Part shown: positions 10,001 to 17,597 of the stretch, one piece after another
Layout: the number at the start of each line of letters is the position of its first letter
How positions within the stretch are numbered: position 1 is the stretch's first letter
Assembly: GCF_004794105.1 (NCBI RefSeq)
Contig: NZ_SRYR01000003.1
Coordinates: 186,001 to 250,000, forward strand
From: Clostridium sartagoforme
GTDB lineage: Bacteria > Bacillota > Clostridia > Clostridiales > Clostridiaceae
DNA: 64,000 nucleotides
Direction: 5' to 3'
Position numbers and translations under genes: made by a program
Notes under the pieces: model-generated
The model's input: only the letters and a program-made list of their open reading frames with translations
What the model was told of the DNA's origin: nothing
Databases searched by the model: none

Positions 10001-12085
10001 AATACTCCTACACTTCCTAAGACTGTAAAAGGATATTTAGCAAATGGTACTGAATCAGAAGAATTTGTTGTTAATTGGAATCTTGATGGATTAGATTTTT
10101 CTAAAGAAAATACAAATGTTTCTGTTCCTGGTACTGTAGAATTATTAGGTAAGACTTATAATTCTACAGCAAATGTACGTATAGTTCCAGCTTTGAAAGC
10201 AGCTAGAAATCTTGCTATAAACAAAGCTAATGAAAATGATGATATTCCAGTATTATCACAAAGTCCTAAAGTAACAGCAGATAACTTAAATTCAATTAAT
10301 AATGGAACTACAAATGGTGGTGAAAATGTTAATGAGCGTTGGACAAACTGGAATGAACGTAATTTAGCTGGTGAAAATGGTGAACCTAAGGGAGCTTATG
10401 TTCAATTTGATTGGAAGAATAGATACGATATAGATCGTTTAGATTTATGGTTATTTACAGATAATTTAAGTGCAAGAATTCCAAAGAAAGTTGAAATTAG
10501 TTATAAAAATGAAAAGGGAGAATATGTAGTAGCACCACATACAAATACAACAGAAGTATCACATACTGCTGGTGAAACAACTTATTTCTTAGATAATGTT
10601 ATAAATACTGATAGTATTAGAATTTATATGCAACAGCCACAGTTAGGAAATTGTGTTGGATTAACAGAAGTAAAGGTTTATGAATATGTAGCTCAAGAAA
10701 ATGTTAAGACAACAAATACTTTAAATGAAATAAAGCTAGATGGTAAAGTTTTAGAAAACTTTGACCCAGCTGTAAATGAATACTCAGTTAATTTAGAAAA
10801 ATTACCTGAATTAGTTGAAGCAACATCATCTGATAATGCTTCAGTAACTGTATTACCAATCCATAATAATAAATCAATAATAGTTGTTCGTGCTGAGGAT
10901 GGATCCACAAATATTTATACTGTAAATTATGTGTTACCAACACCAAAGGAATATACCATTACAGTAAATAAAACAGAAGGTGGTTCAGTTGCAGGGGCAG
11001 GAAAATATGCAGAGGGACAAGAAGTTACTTTAGTTGCAACAGCTAATAAAGGATTTGAGTTTATAGGTTGGTTTGATAGAGATGATAATGAAGTTAGTAG
11101 GGATATAACTTATAGATTTATAGCTGAATCTGATATAGTATTAACTGCAAAATTCAGAGAAAATAATGAAGCTCCAGGAAATGCTGATAAAACAATGTTA
11201 AAAATCTCTGTAGAATACGCTGAAGATTTAAAAGCAAATGGAGCTCTTGAAAATGTAGTTCCAGCAGTAGTTAAAGAATTTGAAGCAGCACTAGAAAATG
11301 CAAAAAATGTTTTAGCAAATGAAAGTGCTACAGAAGTTGAAGTGGATGAAGCTGCTAAGAGATTAATTGAAGTGATTCATATGCTTGAATTCAAAAAAGG
11401 TGATAAAGAACAACTTGAAAAACTAGTTAAAATAATAAATACTTTAGATGGAACTAAGTATATAGAGTCAACTTGGTCTAAACTTCAAGCTGAACTTGAA
11501 AAAGCTAATAAAGTAATAGCTGATGAAAATGCAATGGAAGCAGAAATAAAAGATGCTTACAATAAATTAGTTAAAGCTTATTTAGATTTAAGATTAGTCC
11601 CAGATAAATCTAAGCTTGAAGATTTAATAAATAGAGCACAGTCAATGGACACATCTAAATATACTAAAGAAAGTGTTAAAGCACTTAATGGAAAATTAAA
11701 AGAAGGTAAAGATGTTTTAAATAATGAAAAAGCTAATCAAAAAGAAATAGATGAAGCAGTAAAGGGATTAGAAGTAGCTTTAGCTAACTTAGAATTAGCA
11801 AAGGGTAATGACAATACTGGAAGTGGTGACACAGGTAATGGAGGTACTGGAAGTGATGGTACTGATAACGGAACTACTGGAGGTAATGGAGACAATAGCG
11901 GTAACAATAACGATACTACTAATAATGGCAGCGAAGGTGATAAGAATACTGAATCAGGAAAGGGCAACTTACCAGCAACTGGTGCTGCAGTATCAAGTAC
12001 TCAAATAATTATCCTAGCATTAGCTTTAATAGCAGGTGGTGCAATTATAATAAGCCAAAGAAAACCTAAAAATAATAATAAATAA
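7049..12085 (+). CDS. GH2 beta-galactosidase, multimodular, LPXTG-anchored
   Basis: Secreted exo-beta-galactosidase acting on host or milk glycans at the cell surface. A signal peptide (~1-29, ending TVKAQ) precedes a full GH2 fold: sugar-binding domain (~50-200), Ig-like domain (~205-325) and TIM barrel (~325-640). The acid/base is Glu464 (SIGNEV) and the nucleophile Glu550 (YGAETSS). Following are a DUF4982-like and bacterial Ig-like (Big_4-type) domains, an F5/8-like lectin domain (~1045-1215), a cadherin-like beta domain, an InlB-type repeat (~1310-1370), three FIVAR repeats (~1375-1580), a Gly/Asn/Asp linker, and LPATG with a hydrophobic segment and basic tail. The start follows GGGGG. 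FIVAR repeats closely match those of the first gene, but the sorting signal differs from the two neighbours. Beta-galactosidase is the best reading; other GH2 specificities such as beta-glucuronidase are less likely. Confidence 0.9.
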   Translation: MRGFQKKCCALLVGMTVMTSLIPTTVKAQTRQTQEAETVYVGFIKDGERSTLFNQDWRFYKGDQAYAESVDFNDSSWTSLSLPHDWSIEGDFTVQGEAESGFLLGGTGWYRKHFVVPEKYKDKEFTINFDGVYMNSEVYVNGKLVGEHNYGYTAFAFDITDELICDGETENIIAVKVKNPTPSSRWYSGSGIYRDVTLTLTDSIHVSHLGTTVTTPEIEVQQGGNVDVVVDTVIENESDDAADVKLKTTVVNNNEEAVSTPVEETKNIAANGSADFSQTAVVNNPALWSVDNPNMYKVKNEVIVNDKVVDTYYTNFGFRYFNFDRDTGFSLNGENMKLKGVSMHHDQGSLGAASYYRAVERQMEIMKEMGVNSIRVTHNPASEMLLEICDRLGLLVINEAFDTWTNSKNGNVNDFAKFFNVPIGENNQIINGEPGMSWGEFEARTMVKTSKNNPSVIMWSIGNEVLEGIGGDTSNYVNIAENIIDWIQEEDTTRPVTIGDNKSKGWDSRAVAISDAVANNGGIVGFNYANENQFNSLRNSKANWILYGAETSSAVHSRGYYKTRERSAQSNADLQIPEFDNNSNRVGWGHSASDAWKYTIKHDYNAGEYVWTGFDYIGEPTPWNGTGSGSVSGGRPAPKSSFFGIVDTAGFEKDVYYLYQSQWNDDVNTLHVLPTWNKEDIPVQNGNVQVDVFTDAYKVELYVNNKLVGTKTSTEHTTAAGYKYYTFENDSLYPTFNVKYEEGTIEAKAYDKDGNLITDTEGRSLIKTYGKVSTVELSTDRATIDADGYDLSYITVDLVDANGNIASGASNRLNYTLEGNGKIVGLDNGNASDTDRYKPVTDKSGSRSAFNGKALVIVQSTKDAGEMTLTVSGEGIESQSIAINTVNNAGDNKYIESYDIVKDYYVGLDEKPALPKEVAARYSDGTTETIKIQWNEYDESELSTPQIFKATGKLEGTDIAVIVNVHVVGDVVSMENVSTFTYAGNTPTLPKTVKGYLANGTESEEFVVNWNLDGLDFSKENTNVSVPGTVELLGKTYNSTANVRIVPALKAARNLAINKANENDDIPVLSQSPKVTADNLNSINNGTTNGGENVNERWTNWNERNLAGENGEPKGAYVQFDWKNRYDIDRLDLWLFTDNLSARIPKKVEISYKNEKGEYVVAPHTNTTEVSHTAGETTYFLDNVINTDSIRIYMQQPQLGNCVGLTEVKVYEYVAQENVKTTNTLNEIKLDGKVLENFDPAVNEYSVNLEKLPELVEATSSDNASVTVLPIHNNKSIIVVRAEDGSTNIYTVNYVLPTPKEYTITVNKTEGGSVAGAGKYAEGQEVTLVATANKGFEFIGWFDRDDNEVSRDITYRFIAESDIVLTAKFRENNEAPGNADKTMLKISVEYAEDLKANGALENVVPAVVKEFEAALENAKNVLANESATEVEVDEAAKRLIEVIHMLEFKKGDKEQLEKLVKIINTLDGTKYIESTWSKLQAELEKANKVIADENAMEAEIKDAYNKLVKAYLDLRLVPDKSKLEDLINRAQSMDTSKYTKESVKALNGKLKEGKDVLNNEKANQKEIDEAVKGLEVALANLELAKGNDNTGSGDTGNGGTGSDGTDNGTTGGNGDNSGNNNDTTNNGSEGDKNTESGKGNLPATGAAVSSTQIIILALALIAGGAIIISQRKPKNNNK

Positions 12086-12172
12086 CTTTAACTTCAAAAG
12101 AAGTCTTAGATGATATGGTTTAAGGAAGCAAGGGGTTTTATACAGAATTAAAATAAGAATATAAAGAATATT

Positions 12173-12211
12173 AAACTCAGGTGATCAGACTACTGGTCAT
12201 CTGAGTTTTCT
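12173..12211 (+). terminator. Terminator after beta-galactosidase gene
   Basis: A 15-bp stem (12173-12187 with 12194-12208, two G-U pairs), 6-nt loop and a TTTTC tail. Confidence 0.85.
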
Positions 12212-12271
12212 TATAATTAAATAATTATAATTTTAATGGTAGATTGCAATTTAATTGAATTTCTATTAAGT

Positions 12272-12300
12272 TTGTGCAGTTATTTGGTATTGTTTATAAT
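12272..12300 (+). promoter_or_regulatory. Promoter of the Ula-type PTS operon
   Basis: TTGTGC (12272-12277), a 17-bp spacer and a perfect TATAAT (12295-12300), 36 bases before the regulator start codon. Confidence 0.7.
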
Positions 12301-12335
12301 AATGTAAAAGTAGATAATTAAAGTGAGGGATGGAT

Positions 12336-14255
12336 ATGAGAGAAAGATCAGAAAAGATACTAAAAGTTATATTAGATAAAGATAGCATAAAATTACAAGA
12401 ATTGATTGAAATGTTTGGTATATCAAAAAGAACTCTTTACTATAATATCGAAGATATCAATTATGATATAAAGGACTGCGGTGAAGTAAAAAGTATAAAT
12501 CATGTTTTTTCATTTGTGGGAGACTATGATAAATTGTATAAAAAAATGTTCATTGCAGGAGATAACTTTATAAATATTGAGAATAGAAAGAACTATATTT
12601 TATATAAGATTTTTAATGAAGAAAAATTCACTATTGAATCTTTAGTAAATGAGATGAGACTTTCTAAAAATACTATAGTTCAAACACTTGATGGTATTAA
12701 GGAAGATCTTCTTAAAGATGGATTAAAATTAGTTTACAAGAAGGGCTATAAAATAATAGGAAGTGAACTAAAAATTAGAGAAAAGTATATACTTCTAATG
12801 GAAGAAAATAGAGAACTACTAAGAGAGTATAGTGAAGATATATTAGCTTTTGATAAAGAGTGCACTTTAAATCTTACAGATTATTCTTTAACTAATCTTT
12901 CTAGATTTATTTCATTTCTTAACAAGAGAATTAAAAATAATTTTTCTATTCATTCCTATAAATTTGAATGCGATGTAAAGGGTTTCGATTACTATAAGTT
13001 ACTTAAAAATCTATTAATTAAAGAAGCAGAGGAAAGTGAAGTGGCATATTTATGTGCTTACGTTAGTACTTTACCAAGCTTAAACAATAATATTTCAGAA
13101 GAGAAAATAAAAAATTACGTGGATATTCTAATTAAGAGATTTGAAGCAAATACAGTAATAACAATTGAAGATAAAAATGAATTTAAGAAAAATCTAAAAA
13201 GACATTTATTATCTTCTTACTATAGAATAAGATTTGCTTTTCCAATTAGTAATCCATCTCTAGATGAAATTAGGAGAAAACATGAATCATTATATAAAAT
13301 AATTAAATCCATATTAGAAGATGAGAAGGATTTTCCAGATTTTATAGGTATAAGAGAAGAAGAAATAGGATTTATTGCTGCTTATTTTGGAGGATATTTG
13401 AGAGGTACAGAAAACGAGATTAAAGGAAGAAAGAAAGTGTTAGTTGTATGTCCTAATGGACTATTAATATCAAAAAATCTTGAAATACAACTATACAAGT
13501 ATATACCAACTATTGATATTATAGCTGTTATGTCAATTAAGGAGCTAAATGAATCTAATATAGAGTATGATTATATAGTTTCTACAATGGACATACCAGG
13601 TAAGAAAAACGTTATAGTTGTAAACCCAATGCTAAGTAAGTTAGATATTAAACAACTAATGGACAAGCTTGTTAGCTTTAATCAAAGTAATTTACAATTC
13701 AATATAGAAAGAATAATGCAAGCTATAAAGAAAAATGCAAATATAATTAATTATGAAAATCTTAAAAATGATTTAATAAAAATTATTTACCAGATGGATG
13801 AGAAGGAGGAGTATCAACCAATGCTAAAAGAATTAGTTAATGAGAAAAGAGTTAATAAAGTATTGAGAGTTAAGGATTGGGAAGAAGCAATTAGACTTGC
13901 ATCTCAGCCATTATTAGAAGATAACTCTATAGATGAGAGATATGTAGATGCAATGATAGAAAGTATCAAAAAGCATGGACCATATATAGTTCTGGCAGAT
14001 GGATTTGCACTGCCACATGCTAATTCAAAGGATGGAGTTAATAGGTTATCGATGTCATTATTGACAGTTGAAGAAGAGGTGGATTTATTAGGAAAGCCGG
14101 TAAATATTTTCATGGTACTTGCAACCGTTGATAATAATAGTCATATTAAGGCTTTGGCTTCATTATCAGAAATTTTATTTGATAAAGAAAACCTAGCTAT
14201 CTTTAGAAAGGGGGATAAAGAAAAGATATTAAAAATTATAAATGATAGTGAATAA
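12336..14255 (+). CDS. PRD-containing transcriptional activator with C-terminal EIIA domain (BglG/LicR/UlaR-like)
   Basis: PTS-controlled activator likely driving the following PTS genes. An N-terminal HTH (~1-60, with GISKRTLYY) and a second HTH-like segment are followed by PRD domains (~165-395), a IIB-like domain (~400-490, with a Cys in VVCPNG) and an EIIA of the mannitol/fructose class (~500-639), with the phosphorylatable His561 in ALPHANS. I start at 12336 because GAGGG lies 7 bases upstream of that ATG; the ATG at 12330 abuts it. Phosphorylation by HPr and the cognate PTS would tune activity according to sugar supply. No stand-alone IIA gene follows, so the EIIA domain may also feed the transporter. 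Confidence 0.85.
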   Translation: MRERSEKILKVILDKDSIKLQELIEMFGISKRTLYYNIEDINYDIKDCGEVKSINHVFSFVGDYDKLYKKMFIAGDNFINIENRKNYILYKIFNEEKFTIESLVNEMRLSKNTIVQTLDGIKEDLLKDGLKLVYKKGYKIIGSELKIREKYILLMEENRELLREYSEDILAFDKECTLNLTDYSLTNLSRFISFLNKRIKNNFSIHSYKFECDVKGFDYYKLLKNLLIKEAEESEVAYLCAYVSTLPSLNNNISEEKIKNYVDILIKRFEANTVITIEDKNEFKKNLKRHLLSSYYRIRFAFPISNPSLDEIRRKHESLYKIIKSILEDEKDFPDFIGIREEEIGFIAAYFGGYLRGTENEIKGRKKVLVVCPNGLLISKNLEIQLYKYIPTIDIIAVMSIKELNESNIEYDYIVSTMDIPGKKNVIVVNPMLSKLDIKQLMDKLVSFNQSNLQFNIERIMQAIKKNANIINYENLKNDLIKIIYQMDEKEEYQPMLKELVNEKRVNKVLRVKDWEEAIRLASQPLLEDNSIDERYVDAMIESIKKHGPYIVLADGFALPHANSKDGVNRLSMSLLTVEEEVDLLGKPVNIFMVLATVDNNSHIKALASLSEILFDKENLAIFRKGDKEKILKIINDSE

Positions 14256-14285
14256 TAAAAATATAGAAATAACAGGAGGATTAAT

Positions 14286-14561
14286 ATGAAAATTTTAGCA
14301 GTATGTGGATTTGGAGTAGGATCATCAATGATCTTAAAGATGTCAATAGATAAGGTTTTAAAAGAAATGGGGATAGATGCTGAAGTAAATAATACAGATA
14401 TAAATGATGCAAGAGGAACTGAATGTGATGTTATATTCACTAGTCCAGAGCTTCAACAAGAATTACAAGGAACAGTAGGTGTACCTGTTTATCCAGTAAA
14501 AAAATACATGGATTTAGCAGAAGTTAAAGATGCTATTCAAAAATATTTAAATAATAAATAG
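14286..14561 (+). CDS. PTS IIB component, ascorbate/Ula type
   Basis: Small cytosolic phosphocarrier (91 aa) that passes phosphate from EIIA to the sugar bound by the IIC protein. The P-loop-like start has the phosphorylation site Cys7 in AVCGFGVGSS, followed by a Rossmann-like alternation of strands and helices typical of SgaB/UlaB proteins. Good ribosome site (AGGAGG). It is separated by 12 bases from the IIC gene and is therefore co-transcribed. The substrate is unknown; relatives carry L-ascorbate and related acids. Confidence 0.88.
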   Translation: MKILAVCGFGVGSSMILKMSIDKVLKEMGIDAEVNNTDINDARGTECDVIFTSPELQQELQGTVGVPVYPVKKYMDLAEVKDAIQKYLNNK

Positions 14562-14573
14562 GAGGAATGTTTT

Positions 14574-15833
14574 ATGGATTTTTTAATTAATAACGTATTA
14601 CGTAACCCACCATTATTATTAGGCTTAATAGCTGCTATAGGATTAATATTACAGAAGAAAAAGCTTGCAGATATAGTGAAAGGTTCATTATTAGCAGCTT
14701 TTGGTATGGTAATATTAGATCAAGGAACTTCAATGCTTATAAGTTCAATATCGCCAATAAATTCTGCTTTCCAAAGCTTATCTGCTTCAGGAGTAGCAGC
14801 GGAAGGATTAAATGATGCGACATTTACAGCAAGCTATGGTGGAACAATTGGTTTAGCTATGTTTATTGGACTAGCTATTCACATACTAATAGCTAGATTT
14901 ACTCCAATTAAGACTATATTCTTAACAGGACATATGTTATGGTGGTTCCCATTTATATTCATAGCAGCAGGTGTTGAAGGTGGATTAACTGGATGGACAC
15001 TAATACTTTTCGGTGCTATTTTATCTGCGCTTTATTGGTCAATTATGCCTTGGTTATTAAGAAAGTATGTTTCTGATGTTACAGGGGATACTTCATTCAC
15101 ATTAGGACATCCAAGTGGAATTTTAGCATTATTATCTGGATTTGTTGCTAGTAAATTAGGAAATAAAGAAAAATCATCAGAAGACTTAAAGCTTCCAGCA
15201 GGACTTTCATTCTTTAGAGAAATTTCAATAACAGGTGGAATCGTTATCTTTATTATGTTTTTAGTTGTTGGACTTATTATTCCAGAAGGTTTTGCAGATT
15301 TAGATCAAAACTTATTTATGTATGCAATTACTCAAGGCTTTACTTTTGGTGCTGGTTTAATAGTAATGCTACAAGGTGTTAGAATGTTAATTAATCAAAT
15401 AGTACCAGCATTTAAAGGAATTTCTGAAAAGATTGTTCCAAATGCAATCCCAGCTTTTGATTGTCCGATATTATTTAACTATAAACCAAATGCTGTATTA
15501 ATAGGATTTATTACTGCAATGGTAACATCAACACTATTAGTATTAATAAGCAATTATTTCAATGTATTTAATGTGTTACTAATTCCTCTAGTAATAACTT
15601 CTTTCTTTGAATGTGGTGCAGCTGCAGTTATAGGAGAAGGGCAAGGTGGTCTTAGAGGTGCTATAATAGGAACAATGACAGCTGCTATTTTAATGGTTGC
15701 TTTAGTAGGGGTATCAGCAGTGGTTTATTCTAACACAATTCAAAACTGGATATTAATATTTGGTGGTAATGACTTATCTTTATTTGGAATTATAGCTAAG
15801 TTAATAGCTTCATTATTTGGAGGACTGTTCTAA
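14574..15833 (+). CDS. PTS IIC permease, UlaA/SgaT family
   Basis: Polytopic membrane protein (419 aa, ~10-11 hydrophobic segments) forming the sugar channel of the transporter. The N-terminal FLINNVLRNPPLLLG and the GMVILDQGTSML segments are characteristic of the UlaA/SgaT (ascorbate-GAT) superfamily, and the length is usual for it. AGGAGG lies upstream. The partners are the IIB gene just before and the regulator-linked EIIA. Because the operon has a SIS-domain enzyme and lies behind surface glycosidases, the sugar could be one released from host glycans rather than ascorbate. That is an inference from position only. Confidence 0.88.
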   Translation: MDFLINNVLRNPPLLLGLIAAIGLILQKKKLADIVKGSLLAAFGMVILDQGTSMLISSISPINSAFQSLSASGVAAEGLNDATFTASYGGTIGLAMFIGLAIHILIARFTPIKTIFLTGHMLWWFPFIFIAAGVEGGLTGWTLILFGAILSALYWSIMPWLLRKYVSDVTGDTSFTLGHPSGILALLSGFVASKLGNKEKSSEDLKLPAGLSFFREISITGGIVIFIMFLVVGLIIPEGFADLDQNLFMYAITQGFTFGAGLIVMLQGVRMLINQIVPAFKGISEKIVPNAIPAFDCPILFNYKPNAVLIGFITAMVTSTLLVLISNYFNVFNVLLIPLVITSFFECGAAAVIGEGQGGLRGAIIGTMTAAILMVALVGVSAVVYSNTIQNWILIFGGNDLSLFGIIAKLIASLFGGLF

Positions 15834-15880
15834 AGGTTAATTATATAATTGCTTAATCTTAGGAGGGAATTTTAAAGGAT

Positions 15881-16621
15881 ATGAGATTTGAATATTTTGA
15901 TAAAATAAAAGAATTAATAGATATAGTAGAAATTGAAGAAAAAGAAAATATGATTAAAGCAACAAAAGTAATTGTAGATGCTGTACTTAGTAAAAAATCT
16001 ATATTTTCTTTTGGAGCATCACATGCAGGAATATTAAGTGAAGAATTATTCTATAGAGCAGGTGGTCTTGTAGTTATAAATCCTATATTTGCTAAGAATT
16101 TAATGTTAGATACTTATCCAATAACTTTAACTAGTGAAATGGAAAGATTAGAGGGATATGGAACTGCAATAGCAAAAAAGAGTAATATTTCAAATGGAGA
16201 TGTTGTAATTGTGCATTCTGTTTCAGGTAGAAATCCAGTAAGTATAGAAGTTGCAATGGAAGCTAAAAAAATTGGAGCTACTGTAATTTGTATAACTAAT
16301 TTAAAGTATTCAAAGGAAGTATCATCGAGACATTCATCAGGAAAGAATTTATATCAAGTTAGCGATATAGTTATTGATAATCATGGTGATAAGGGTGATG
16401 CTTGTATAGAAATAGAAGGATTAGATCAAAAAGTTAGTCCTACATCTACAGTGATTGCAGCAACAATTATGAATTCTATAGTTGCACAGGCTACACAAGA
16501 GCTTATTGATAATGGATTAAAAACTCCTCCAATATTCTATAGTGCTAATATAGATGGTGGAGATGAGCTTAATAAAAGAATTTTTGAAGAATATAAGGAT
16601 ATGATTCATTATAAATATTAG
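15881..16621 (+). CDS. SIS domain sugar-phosphate-binding protein (UPF0309-like)
   Basis: Cytosolic 246-aa protein made of one SIS domain, the fold that binds phosphorylated ketoses/aldoses in isomerases and deaminases. Visible features are the Ser-rich turn FSFGASHAG (~48-56), VIVHSVSGRNPVSIE (~109-123) as the second phosphate-binding loop, and a GLDQKVSPTSTV segment. Length and motif order match the UPF0309/phosphosugar isomerase group. It is the last gene of the operon, ahead of a strong terminator, so it probably converts the phosphorylated sugar made by the PTS. The exact reaction cannot be named. Confidence 0.75.
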   Translation: MRFEYFDKIKELIDIVEIEEKENMIKATKVIVDAVLSKKSIFSFGASHAGILSEELFYRAGGLVVINPIFAKNLMLDTYPITLTSEMERLEGYGTAIAKKSNISNGDVVIVHSVSGRNPVSIEVAMEAKKIGATVICITNLKYSKEVSSRHSSGKNLYQVSDIVIDNHGDKGDACIEIEGLDQKVSPTSTVIAATIMNSIVAQATQELIDNGLKTPPIFYSANIDGGDELNKRIFEEYKDMIHYKY

Positions 16622-16655
16622 TTTATGGCATATGAGATAAGTATAAAAGTTATTT

Positions 16656-16684
16656 AGGAGCTGTTTTAAGACAGCTCCTATTTC
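16656..16684 (+). terminator. Terminator of the Ula-type PTS operon
   Basis: A perfect 9-bp stem AGGAGCTGT (16656-16664) with 16671-16679, then a T-rich tail. Confidence 0.85.
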
Positions 16685-16988
16685 TTATAATAATTAATCT
16701 ATTCTTGTTAAAAAGTTGTAATATCAAGAAATGTTAATATGGAAGTAAGTTCAACAATCCTTTGTTGATTTAGGAATAGTACTAAAACAAAAGACTTAGG
16801 TCTAATTATTATATTAATAATAATATTATTAAGGAAATTTTTTTAAGTACTTGACTTCATTTATAGCTTAGGTCTTTTTTATAAAAATCATATATAATGA
16901 GAAGTATTGTTACTATATTGTATAATTTTATGGATAAATATAGAAAAATATTGTATCATTATTATAGACTAAGTTTTTAGGGGGAAAA
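16685..16988 (+). other. Noncoding leader with long-span terminator-like pairing
   Basis: This 304-base gap contains no gene. AAAAGACTTAGG (16789-16800) can pair over its full length (two G-U pairs) with CTTAGGTCTTTT (16867-16878), followed by a T-run, leaving a 66-nt loop. The right arm (AGCTTAGGTCTTTTT) recurs at the attenuator of the bgl leader (26032-26046). A small hairpin TCAACAA/TTGTTGA occurs near 16750. No RAT sequence is seen. Confidence 0.4.
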
Positions 16989-17543
16989 ATGGTTTTAGCA
17001 TATCAATTAGGAATATTTGCAATAATAATAATTTCATCTTTTTTTGGTTTTAGAGCTTTATTTACAGCTGTAGCTTTGATAGTTTTATTTAGCTTCTCTA
17101 ATATTTTCACAGCAACTTTATTAGTCATTCAATTAACTACTATAGCTGTTGCAACATGCATTGGAGCTGTAATTAGCTCTATAATGCTTATCAAGTCTGT
17201 ACCGGATTTTGTTAATAAGGCTAAAAATTATTTAGATAATTCATCTTTTGATTTCTTACCTAGCTTTATTTTTGTAAATTGTTTAAGGACTTTTATAACA
17301 ATGGGAGTAATTTTAGTAGTAGGAATATTTGATAGATATAGTGATATAGAGATTATTAATATTATAATGGGAATAATTCTTATAGGTGCTATATTCCTTA
17401 TATGTACTATAGGTAATAAAATAAAATATAAACCTAATTCTTTTATACAAAAAGCAAGCCTTACAAGTTTTATTGTATCTTGTGCAAGTATATATATGGG
17501 ATTTAGACTTATTGAAAGTATAGCTTCTAATCTTTTCTACTAA
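16989..17543 (+). CDS. Unknown polytopic membrane protein
   Basis: I do not recognise the family. The 184-aa product has about five hydrophobic segments (~5-30, 35-70, 88-112, 120-142, 155-180) with short charged loops, so it is an inner-membrane protein without a signal peptide or known motif. The start is an ATG behind GGGGG. It stands alone between two terminators, with a leader that carries a long-span terminator-like hairpin, and is convergent with the Mga-like regulator gene. It could be a small permease or a membrane accessory of the neighbouring sugar operons, but nothing in the sequence proves it. Confidence 0.7.
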   Translation: MVLAYQLGIFAIIIISSFFGFRALFTAVALIVLFSFSNIFTATLLVIQLTTIAVATCIGAVISSIMLIKSVPDFVNKAKNYLDNSSFDFLPSFIFVNCLRTFITMGVILVVGIFDRYSDIEIINIIMGIILIGAIFLICTIGNKIKYKPNSFIQKASLTSFIVSCASIYMGFRLIESIASNLFY

Positions 17544-17564
17544 ATTTAAAACATAAATAAACTT

Positions 17565-17597
17565 AAAGGGGCTGTTTGTGTGACAGCTCCTTTTTAT
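17565..17597. terminator. Bidirectional terminator between convergent genes
   Basis: Stem 17565-17575 with 17583-17593 (one G-U), followed by TTTTT on the + strand and AT-rich on the other. The 22-nt segment GGGCTGTTTGTGTGACAGC plus CTCC almost matches the right end of the palindromic repeat at 59478-59499, so the terminator may derive from that repeat. Confidence 0.8.
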
